From Herbaspirillum sp. ST 5-3 (lineage in GTDB: Bacteria > Pseudomonadota > Gammaproteobacteria > Burkholderiales > Burkholderiaceae_D), in contig NZ_STGI01000016.1 in assembly GCF_004804275.1 (NCBI RefSeq), positions 57,531 to 121,530 of the forward strand: DNA of 64,000 nucleotides, in the 5' to 3' direction. Numbering within the stretch: the stretch's first letter is position 1; each line of letters starts with the position of its first letter. Both the position numbers and the translations under genes were made by a program. Below, one piece after another: positions 56,864 through 64,000 of this stretch. The notes below the pieces were generated by a model that saw only the letters and a program-made list of their open reading frames with translations, was not told the DNA's origin and did not search any database.

Positions 56864-59800
56864 ATGGCAAAGTTCTTTATTGACCGCCCCGTATTCGCTT
56901 GGGTGATTGCGCTCTTCATCCTGCTGGCGGGCTCGATCTCGATCACCCGCTTGCCGATTTCGCAGTACCCGACCATCGCACCGCCGTCGGTTGTTGTTAC
57001 CGCAACCTACCCCGGTGCATCTGCCCGCACACTTGACGATAGCGTCACCAGCCTGATCGAACAGGAAATGAACGGCGCGGAGGGCTTGCAGTACATCGAG
57101 TCGCAAAGCCAGGCGAACGGCCAGACGCAGATCACCGTCACCTTCCTCCCGGGCACCAATCCCGATCTCGCCGCCGTCGACGTGCAGAACCGCATCAAGC
57201 GTGTCGAGTCGCGCCTGCCGCAAGCGGTCGCGCAGCAGGGCGTACAGGTGACCAAGGCGCGCAGCAACTTCCTGCTGTTCACCACCCTTTCCTCCACCGA
57301 TGGCCGGCTGGACCCGGTGGCGCTGGGCGATTACTTGTCGCGCAATGTCCTGAACGAAATCAAGCGCATCCCCGGCGTCGGCGATGCAACGCTGTTCGGC
57401 ACCGAACATGCGATGCGCATCTGGATCGACCCCGCCAAGCTGGTCGGCTTCAAGCTGACCCCGGCCGACGTCGCCGCCGCGATCCGCGCGCAGAATGCGC
57501 AGGTCGCGTCCGGCACGCTGGGCGACACGCCGAACCAGAACTCGCAGCAGATCACCGCCCAGGTTGTGGTGAGCGGCCAGCTCGCGACACCCGAGCAGTT
57601 CGGCAACATCGTGTTGCGCGCCAGCGCGAGCGGCGCCACGGTTCGCCTGCGCGACGTGGCCCGCATCGAACTCGGCGGCCAGGCCTATGCCACATCGGCC
57701 CGGCTGGACGGCAAGCCCACCTCGGCCATCGGCGTACTGCTCTCCCCGACCGCCAATGCGCTCGAAACGGCCAAGGCGGTGCGTGCGAAGATGCAGGAGC
57801 TCTCGCGTTATTTCCCGGCCGGCGTCAAATACGATATCCCCTACGACACCTCACTCTTCGTACAGATTTCCATTGAAGAAGTGGTCAAGACCTTGCTTGA
57901 AGCCATCGTGCTGGTGTTCCTGGTGATGTATCTGTTCCTGCAGAATATCCGCTACACGTTGATCCCGACCATTGTCGTGCCGGTTGCGCTGATGGGTACC
58001 TTCGGCATGATGGCCGCATTCGGTTTCTCGATCAACGTGCTTACCATGTTCGGCATGGTGCTGGCGATCGGTATCCTGGTTGACGATGCGATCGTGGTGG
58101 TGGAAAACGTCGAGCGCATCATGAGCGAGGAAGGCTTGTCGCCACGTGACGCCACCCGCAAGGCGATGGGCCAGATCACCGGCGCCATCATCGGCATCAC
58201 GCTGGTGCTGGTCGCAGTGTTCATCCCGATGGCATTCTTCGGCGGCGCGGTCGGTGCGATCTATCGCCAGTTCTCGCTGTCGATGGTCTCGTCGATGCTT
58301 TTCTCGGCGCTGATGGCCCTGTCGCTGACGCCGGCGCTCTGCGCGACGCTGCTCAAGCCGGTCGAGGCGGGCCACCATCATGAAAAGAAAGGTTTCTTCG
58401 GCTGGTTCAATCGCGGCTTCCACCGAACGGCAAACAACTATCAGGGCCTGATCGGTCGGATGCTCGGCAAGACTGGCCGCTACATGGCGATCTATGGCGC
58501 CATCATCGCCTGCGTCGCGTTTCTGTATGCAAGACTGCCCTCGTCCTTCCTGCCGATCGAAGACCAGGGCTATCTGATTACCAACGTGCAGCTTCCGCCA
58601 GGTGCAAGCGTCAACCGCACACTCGATGTCATCAAGCAGGTGGAAAATTATTACCTGAAGCAATCGTCGATCCAGCATACGGTCGCCGTGACCGGTTTCA
58701 GTTTCTCCGGCAGCGGCCAGAACGCCGGCCTGGTGTTCACGCCGCTGAAGGACTGGAGCGAGCGCGGCAAGGGAGAATCCGCAACCGAGATCGCCGGCCG
58801 CGCATTCGGTGCGCTGTCGCAAATCCGCGATGCCATCATCTTCCCGGTCAACCCGCCGCCGATTCGCGAGCTGGGCAATGCGACAGGCTTCACCTTCCGC
58901 CTGCAGGACCGCGGCGGCCTCGGCCATGAAGCGCTATTGGCCGCGCGCAATCAGTTGCTGGGCATGGCCGCGAAGAACCCGGCACTGCAAGGCGTTCGTC
59001 CGGAAGGACTGGAAGACACACCGCAACTGGAACTGCGCATCGATCGCGACAAGGCCAACGCGCTCGGCGTTACCTTCGCCGACATCAACAGCACCTTGTC
59101 GAATGCCTTCGGCTCGGCCTATCTGAATGATTTCCCCAGTGCGGGCCGGCAACAGCGCGTGATCCTGCAAGCGGACTCGCCCGAACGGATGCAGCCACAG
59201 GATTTGCTGAACCTGTATGTGCGCAATACGCAGGGCACGATGGTGCCGTTCTCGGCGTTCGCCAGCACGAAATGGGACACCGGCCCAGTGCAACTGGTCC
59301 GCTACAACGGCTATCCGGCGATGAAGATTTCCGGTGATGCGGCGCCGGGACGGAGCACCGGCGAAGCGATGGCAGAAATGGAAAAACTGGCTCAGCAACT
59401 GCCGGCCGGCTTCGGCTACGAATGGACCGGCGGCTCCCGCGAAGAAAAGACGTCCGGCTCGCAAGCGCCCGCGCTGTTTGCGCTGTCGCTGATCGCGGTA
59501 TTCCTGGTGCTGGCAGCATTGTATGAAAGCTCCTCGATTCCGCTCTCGGTATTGCTGGTGGTGCCGCTCGGTGTACTCGGCGCCCTGCTCGGTGCGACCT
59601 TGCGCGGCATGCCGAACGACGTGTACTTCAAGGTCGGCCTGATTGCCATCATCGGCCTGTCAGCGAAGAACGCGATTCTGATCATCGAATTCGCGAAAGA
59701 CTTGCAGGCACAAGGCAGACCCCTGATCGACGCCACCCTGGAAGCGGTTCACTTGCGTTTCCGCCCGATCATCATGACCTCGCTCGCATTCATTCTTGGC

Positions 59801-60010
59801 GTGCTGCCGCTGGCGATCGCGACCGGCGCCGGCTCTGCAAGCCAGCGCGCGATCGGCACAGGCGTGATGGGCGGCATGATCACCGCCACGGTGCTGGCAG
59901 TCGTTCTGGTACCGGTGTTCTTCGTCGTTGTGCGCAAGATCTTCAAGGGCAGCGAGCGGCAACGACAGATGTACGCCGCGCACATGCAACAGGAGAACAA
60001 TGATGATTAA
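56864..60010 (+). CDS. acrB: Multidrug RND transporter (AcrB-like)
   Basis: A 1048-residue inner-membrane drug/proton antiporter, one residue shorter than E. coli AcrB. The proton-relay aspartates are D407-D408 (LVDDAIVVVENV), exactly the AcrB positions. Conserved blocks include FIDRPVFAWVIALFILLAG, PISQYPTIAPPSVVVTATYP and the TM10 lysine in LSAKNAILIIEFAKD. It takes hydrophobic compounds from the periplasm and membrane. Its end overlaps the oprM-like start by eight bases. Confidence 0.96.
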   Translation: MAKFFIDRPVFAWVIALFILLAGSISITRLPISQYPTIAPPSVVVTATYPGASARTLDDSVTSLIEQEMNGAEGLQYIESQSQANGQTQITVTFLPGTNPDLAAVDVQNRIKRVESRLPQAVAQQGVQVTKARSNFLLFTTLSSTDGRLDPVALGDYLSRNVLNEIKRIPGVGDATLFGTEHAMRIWIDPAKLVGFKLTPADVAAAIRAQNAQVASGTLGDTPNQNSQQITAQVVVSGQLATPEQFGNIVLRASASGATVRLRDVARIELGGQAYATSARLDGKPTSAIGVLLSPTANALETAKAVRAKMQELSRYFPAGVKYDIPYDTSLFVQISIEEVVKTLLEAIVLVFLVMYLFLQNIRYTLIPTIVVPVALMGTFGMMAAFGFSINVLTMFGMVLAIGILVDDAIVVVENVERIMSEEGLSPRDATRKAMGQITGAIIGITLVLVAVFIPMAFFGGAVGAIYRQFSLSMVSSMLFSALMALSLTPALCATLLKPVEAGHHHEKKGFFGWFNRGFHRTANNYQGLIGRMLGKTGRYMAIYGAIIACVAFLYARLPSSFLPIEDQGYLITNVQLPPGASVNRTLDVIKQVENYYLKQSSIQHTVAVTGFSFSGSGQNAGLVFTPLKDWSERGKGESATEIAGRAFGALSQIRDAIIFPVNPPPIRELGNATGFTFRLQDRGGLGHEALLAARNQLLGMAAKNPALQGVRPEGLEDTPQLELRIDRDKANALGVTFADINSTLSNAFGSAYLNDFPSAGRQQRVILQADSPERMQPQDLLNLYVRNTQGTMVPFSAFASTKWDTGPVQLVRYNGYPAMKISGDAAPGRSTGEAMAEMEKLAQQLPAGFGYEWTGGSREEKTSGSQAPALFALSLIAVFLVLAALYESSSIPLSVLLVVPLGVLGALLGATLRGMPNDVYFKVGLIAIIGLSAKNAILIIEFAKDLQAQGRPLIDATLEAVHLRFRPIIMTSLAFILGVLPLAIATGAGSASQRAIGTGVMGGMITATVLAVVLVPVFFVVVRKIFKGSERQRQMYAAHMQQENNDD

Positions 60011-61424
60011 GCGATTGACACTATCGCTGGCAGCCGCGGGTCTGGTCACGGGATGTTCGCTCGCGCCGACATTCCATCGTCCGGATGCGCCGATCGCCAC
60101 CGTCTACCCGGTAGAGACCGGCCAGGCCGCCGACAATGCCGCGGCGATCGGCTGGCGCGAGTTCTTTCCGGATCAGAGGCTGCAAGCCTTGATCGAGACT
60201 GCGCTGGCCAACAACCGCGACCTGCGCATTGCGGCCTTGCGCATCGAGGAAGCACGCGCACAGTACAACATCCAGTCCGCCGACCTGCTGCCGACGCTGA
60301 ACGCCGCCGCCAGCGGCGCGCGCTCGCGCACTCCCGCCAGCCTGTCCCTGAGCGGCAGATCGACCGTCAACAGCAGCTATCAGGTCGGCCTCAGCCTGGC
60401 GTCCTTCGAGCTGGATTTCTTCGGCCGCGTGCGCAGCCTGAACGACGCCGCACTGGCGCAATACCTGGCTACGGAAGAGGCTGCGCAAGCAGCAAGGATT
60501 TCACTGGTGTCCGAAGTCGCGAAAGCCTATCTTGCCGAGCGCGCTTTTGCCGAGCAATACGAGCTCGCCCGCAAGACTGTTGAAAGCCGCGACGAAGCCT
60601 ACAAGCTCGCCAGGCAGCGCTTCGATGTCGGCGCATCCTCCGCGCTCGACCTGCGTCAGAATGAAATCCTGGTGCAGACCGCGCGTGCGTCGCTCGCCAC
60701 ACTCACACGGCAACGCGCACAGGCAGTGAATGCGCTGACGCTGCTGGTGGGCACACCGCTGACAAACCTGCCGGCGGCGCAGTCGCTCGACTCGCAAGAC
60801 ATCGTCACCGATATTCCCGCGGGCCTGCCCTCAGACCTGCTGATACGCCGACCGGATATCCGCGCCGCCGAACAGCGCTTGAAAGCGGCCAACGCGAACA
60901 TCGGCGCCGCACGCGCCGCCTTCTTCCCGCGCATTTCACTGACCGCGGGCATCGGCACTGCCAGCAATGCGCTGGATGGGTTGTTTGAAGCAGGCTCACG
61001 CACCTGGTCGTTCACGCCACAGTTGCTGCTGCCGATCTTCGATGCGGGCCGCAACAGCGCCAGCCTCAGCCTGGCCGAAGTGCGCAACAACGTCGCCGTG
61101 GCGGAGTACGAAAAGAGCATCCAAACCGCATTTCGCGAGGTCGCTGATGCCCTCACTGCACGCAGCGCACTCGAGGAACAGATCGAAGCGCAACGCGCCG
61201 TGCAAGTCGCACAGGCAGAACGCCTGAAGCTGGCCGACCTGCGTTATCAGAACGGCGTCGCCAGCTCACTGGATGTGCTCGACGCACAACGCGAACTGTT
61301 CTCCGCCGAGCAGGCACTGGTGCAGGCGAGGTTGCTGCGCCTGACGAATGCAATTGACCTCTATCGGGCGCTTGGAGGCGGTACAGGGGAAACCGGCGCG
61401 AAAGCGTCGGGCAAACAGGACTAG
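60003..61424 (+). CDS. Outer-membrane efflux lipoprotein (OprM/NodT family)
   Basis: A 473-residue outer-membrane channel. The lipobox is VTGC (AAGLVTGCSLAP). The NodT-family repeat blocks are present: NRDLRIAALRIEEARAQYNI and, in the second half, RRPDIRAAEQRLKAANANIG. It is the third part of a complete tripartite pump with acrA and acrB. ATG 60003 is seven bases from AGGAG; ATG 60000 is four bases away. Its stop is one base from the convergent waaA stop, with no terminator seen between them. Confidence 0.93.
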   Translation: MIKRLTLSLAAAGLVTGCSLAPTFHRPDAPIATVYPVETGQAADNAAAIGWREFFPDQRLQALIETALANNRDLRIAALRIEEARAQYNIQSADLLPTLNAAASGARSRTPASLSLSGRSTVNSSYQVGLSLASFELDFFGRVRSLNDAALAQYLATEEAAQAARISLVSEVAKAYLAERAFAEQYELARKTVESRDEAYKLARQRFDVGASSALDLRQNEILVQTARASLATLTRQRAQAVNALTLLVGTPLTNLPAAQSLDSQDIVTDIPAGLPSDLLIRRPDIRAAEQRLKAANANIGAARAAFFPRISLTAGIGTASNALDGLFEAGSRTWSFTPQLLLPIFDAGRNSASLSLAEVRNNVAVAEYEKSIQTAFREVADALTARSALEEQIEAQRAVQVAQAERLKLADLRYQNGVASSLDVLDAQRELFSAEQALVQARLLRLTNAIDLYRALGGGTGETGAKASGKQD

Positions 61425-61425
61425 G

Positions 61426-62691
61426 CTAACCGAGAAGAGGCTTCAATAGCGCCATCGTGCGTTCGGTGGCGCCGCGATGCTGCCGCGCGAACGCTTCGGC
61501 GTTGACGCCCATCGCCAGGCGCGCATGTTCGGATCGCAGCAGGCGCGCCGCCTCGTTCAGCATCTCGCCGGCATCGGCGACGCGCAATGCCGCACCTGCG
61601 GCGATTGCGTCCTCGCTCACTGTCGCGAAATTGAATGTATGCGGCCCGATCAATACCGGCTTGCCGACCGCGCAGGCTTCGATCAGATTTTGTCCACCCA
61701 GCGGAAGCAGACTGCCGCCGATGAATGCGAGGTCGCATGCCGCGTAGTATGCAAACATTTCCCCCATCGAGTCCCCCAGCAGGATACGGACGTCCGGCCC
61801 GACAGCATCCTCGCCCAGCGCAGACCTGCGGCATAAGCGCAGGCCTTGCGCTTGCACCAGCCGCGCCACTTCGTCGAAGCGTTGCGGGTGACGCGGCACG
61901 ATCACGACGAGTGCATCATTCAACGCCGCTGTTGGCAAGGCCTCGAGAATCAGCGCCTCCTCCCCTTCCCGCGTACTCGCGCACAGAAGCACCGGCCGCG
62001 CGCCGATCTGCGCCCTGAGCCGTGCGCCGCGCGTCAGCATGTTCTCGTCCGGCGCGACATCGAACTTGATGCTGCCGGTCACACGCACATTCGGCGCGCC
62101 AAAGGAACGCAAGCGGCGCGCGTCGGCCTCGGTTTGCGCTGCCACGCACGAAAAGGCGCGCGCTGCCTCGGACATCAGCGCAGACAGCCTTTGCGCCTTG
62201 ACGAGCGAACGCTCGGACAGGCGCGCGTTGACCAATGCCACCGGGACATGATGGCGGGCGCATTGTGCCATCACATTCGGCCAGACCTCGGTTTCCATCA
62301 GAATGCAGATGCGCGGCGCAAAGTGGCGCAGGAATCTGCCGACCATCCACCCCGTGTCGTACGGCAGGTAAGACTGAACCACGCGTGCACCGTGCTTTGC
62401 GAACAAGGCCTTGCCGGTCGTGCGTCCGGTCGGCGTCATGTGCGTGAGCAGGATGGCGTGTTCGGGGTACGCACGCAGCAGGGCGTCAATCAGCGGTTCG
62501 GCGGCGCGTGTTTCCCCAACGGATACCGCGTGCACCCAGATCACTCGGCTGGCGGGTGCGCTGTTTTTATAGAAGCCAAGGCGTTCACCCAGGTGCTGAC
62601 GGTATCCGGGCTCCTTGCGGCCACGCGACCACAATCTTGCCAGGACCAAAGGCAGCGCCAGCCACCATGCGAGGGAATATAGAAAACGCAT
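61426..62691 (-). CDS. waaA: 3-deoxy-D-manno-octulosonic acid (Kdo) transferase
   Basis: A 421-residue inner-membrane-associated GT-B enzyme that transfers Kdo to lipid A. The N-terminal anchor (FLYSLAWWLALPLVLARLW) is followed by RVIWVHAVSVGETRAAEPLI, the LMETEVWPNVMAQC acceptor region and, in the C-terminal half, VIVPRHPQRFDEVARL and SLLPLGGQNLIEACAVGKPV. The start at 62691 is chosen; the longer ORF reaches into waaC. It is downstream of waaC on the same strand, 44 bp apart. Confidence 0.96.
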   Translation of the reverse strand: MRFLYSLAWWLALPLVLARLWSRGRKEPGYRQHLGERLGFYKNSAPASRVIWVHAVSVGETRAAEPLIDALLRAYPEHAILLTHMTPTGRTTGKALFAKHGARVVQSYLPYDTGWMVGRFLRHFAPRICILMETEVWPNVMAQCARHHVPVALVNARLSERSLVKAQRLSALMSEAARAFSCVAAQTEADARRLRSFGAPNVRVTGSIKFDVAPDENMLTRGARLRAQIGARPVLLCASTREGEEALILEALPTAALNDALVVIVPRHPQRFDEVARLVQAQGLRLCRRSALGEDAVGPDVRILLGDSMGEMFAYYAACDLAFIGGSLLPLGGQNLIEACAVGKPVLIGPHTFNFATVSEDAIAAGAALRVADAGEMLNEAARLLRSEHARLAMGVNAEAFARQHRGATERTMALLKPLLG

Positions 62692-62735
62692 CAGTTCAGT
62701 GTTCTTTCGTACGGTCCGATGTCGGACCGATCGCA

Positions 62736-63755
62736 TTATGCCGTATCGGCCTGCTTGCCACCCATGCCCTTGGCCGCACCGAGCAGCGCCGTCACGGCGG
62801 CATCGACCTGCGCGACGGTGGGCGGCATTCCCTGGTCGCCAAGATTGATGATATTGCGCGACCAGTCGCCTTCCGTCTTCCACCGCGGAGAATCGCAATA
62901 CAGCTCGATGGTGGGACGATTGTACGCGGCGGCAATATGCGTCAATCCCGTGTCGACCCCGACAGCGAGCGCCGCACGCTGCGCAAAGAACACAGCTTCC
63001 ATCATCGACAGTTTTGGCAGCACGCGCGCATTCGGCATTTGTGCCGCAAGCTGCTGCGCCGCCTGTCTTTCCGTCTCGCTTCCCCAGGCCAGCAATACCT
63101 GCAAGCCACGTGCTTGCAGCATGCGTGCCGTTGCAACCCAGTTGGCAGGTGCCCACTGCTTGGAAGCGCGTGCCGTCGCATGAAAGAAGGCCGCATAAGG
63201 TGCGTCGGGCAGCCATGACGGCGGCTGCGGCAAATCCGGCTGGCGCAAGCTGAAATCAGCAGGCGTGTCGACCTTATAGCCGAGCGCGGCTGCGGCAACG
63301 AGCCGTCCGCGCTGCACCGCATGGGTACGCAATCCGACCGGCACGCTCATGGTGTGGAAAATCCGCGATGCCCCCTCATAGCCCGAGCCTTCCGTGCCGT
63401 TGGCAAGGCCAACGCGCTTTCCGCCTCTGGCCAGACGCGCCATCTGCATGACAATGCCGGTCTTCAGGAGGCCTTGCGTATCGAATACGAAGTCATAGGA
63501 CTCGGCTCGCAAGCGTCGGTAGAACGCGCCCATTTCGGCACGCGTTGGCGACGACAGCAAGCTCTTTCGCCAGCGCCGCAGCGCAAACGGAATCACATGA
63601 CGAACGCCCGTATTAAGCTGCACGAGGCTCGCGTAGGCCTCCTCGACGACCCAGTCGATCGTGGCGTCGGGAAAATGGCGCCGGATATCAGCCACCATCG
63701 GCATGTTGTGAACCACGTCGCCGAGCGAGGATACGCGTACGATCAGGATGTTCAC
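62736..63755 (-). CDS. waaC: Lipopolysaccharide heptosyltransferase I
   Basis: A 339-residue GT-9 enzyme that adds the first heptose to Kdo of the LPS inner core. The N-terminus MNILIVRVSSLGDVVHNMP is followed by VDWVVEE-like DWVVEEAYASLVQL, a DTQGLLKTG segment, HATARASKQWAPANWVATAR and the C-terminal VGVDTGLTHIAAAYNRPTIE. The length is normal. The mutase gene lies 20 bp upstream and waaA 44 bp downstream on the same strand. Confidence 0.96.
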   Translation of the reverse strand: MNILIVRVSSLGDVVHNMPMVADIRRHFPDATIDWVVEEAYASLVQLNTGVRHVIPFALRRWRKSLLSSPTRAEMGAFYRRLRAESYDFVFDTQGLLKTGIVMQMARLARGGKRVGLANGTEGSGYEGASRIFHTMSVPVGLRTHAVQRGRLVAAAALGYKVDTPADFSLRQPDLPQPPSWLPDAPYAAFFHATARASKQWAPANWVATARMLQARGLQVLLAWGSETERQAAQQLAAQMPNARVLPKLSMMEAVFFAQRAALAVGVDTGLTHIAAAYNRPTIELYCDSPRWKTEGDWSRNIINLGDQGMPPTVAQVDAAVTALLGAAKGMGGKQADTA

Positions 63756-63775
63756 GTTGGTACCGAGTGGTTTCG

Positions 63776-64000
63776 TCAGAAAGGCAAGGCGGAGTCCGGC
63801 TTGCAGGCAAGGATGGCGCGCCGGAATTCCTCCTGGATGCGCTTCAGTGCCTGTGCCGATTCGCCCTCGAAGCGCATCACCACCACCGGCGTGGTATTGG
63901 ACGAACGCGCCAGCCCGAATCCGTCCGCATACTCCACCCGCAAGCCGTCGATCGTGACGATGTTCTGTGCTTCCGGGAAGCGCGCCTCCTGCTGCAGCTT
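63776..64000 (-). CDS. Phosphomannomutase/phosphoglucomutase, C-terminal fragment
   Basis: The last 74 codons of a minus-strand gene that continues past the right edge. The visible part has IDGLRVEYADGFGLARSSNT (the phosphate-binding RSSNT loop of the C-terminal domain), PVVVMRFEGES and an amphipathic end. It matches the C-terminal domain of ManB/AlgC-type mutases that supply GDP-mannose or nucleotide sugars for LPS and exopolysaccharide. The active-site serine lies outside the window. Confidence 0.85.
   Translation of the reverse strand, partial: KLQQEARFPEAQNIVTIDGLRVEYADGFGLARSSNTTPVVVMRFEGESAQALKRIQEEFRRAILACKPDSALPF

Overview
The window looks like a chromosomal segment of a Gram-negative betaproteobacterium, most likely Burkholderiales and probably near Oxalobacteraceae (Herbaspirillum, Noviherbaspirillum or Herminiimonas-like). 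The reasons are GC-rich coding DNA, housekeeping orders that I recall as typical of the group (fur divergent from bamE then dapB; leuS-lptE-holA-proA; pcm-rhodanese-tolC; waaA/waaC), and outer-membrane and LPS genes (bamE, lptE, waaA, waaC, tolC). The family-level placement is inference. No IS element, integrase, CRISPR array or rRNA was seen, and no clearly broken gene. Genes are cut at both window edges: nadK at the left, a phosphomannomutase/phosphoglucomutase at the right.

Layout. 1-19.8 kb is mostly core: nadK (partial), a HAD phosphatase, hrcA, a PilZ protein, fur/bamE/dapB, a tonB-exbB-exbD energy module with a barstar-like gene overlapping its end, leuS-lptE-holA-proA, a HemJ-like membrane protein, a DsbA-fold isomerase, an RlmL-type rRNA methyltransferase, a VOC protein with a WYL regulator, a succinate-semialdehyde dehydrogenase, a membrane diguanylate cyclase, tRNA-Gly(CCC) with a clear terminator, and trmB. 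20.2-32.6 kb is a complete Tad (Flp) pilus locus: flp, prepilin peptidase, cpaB, secretin cpaC, a small lipoprotein, a TadG-like protein, two TadE-like pseudopilins, cpaE/tadZ, cpaF/tadA, tadB, tadC and a TadD-like TPR lipoprotein with a LytR_C-like tail. 32.6-36.2 kb holds minus-strand recQ, uppP, a DUF1439 lipoprotein and a YkgJ-type cysteine-cluster protein.

36.3-43.9 kb runs on the plus strand: a TetR regulator with a visible promoter/operator, an RND adaptor and pump without their own outer-membrane partner, then pcm, a rhodanese and tolC. 44.2-50.7 kb is a type IV minor-pilin cluster (pilE, fimT, pilV, pilW, pilX, pilY1). 50.8-55.2 kb is a tight minus-strand operon of TonB-dependent receptor, YfiR-like periplasmic protein and a membrane GGDEF-EAL protein; it is the most interesting candidate system here. 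55.6-61.4 kb encodes a complete tripartite RND pump (AcrA/AcrB/OprM-like) behind an operator-rich leader. 61.4-64 kb holds waaA, waaC and a partial phosphomannomutase on the minus strand.

Two themes link the genes. One is the envelope: two RND systems, LPS assembly, TonB energy transduction and two pilus systems. The other is cyclic-di-GMP: one PilZ protein, one diguanylate cyclase with an I-site, and one GGDEF-EAL protein with intact motifs under probable periplasmic control, all in a segment that also encodes both surface pili.
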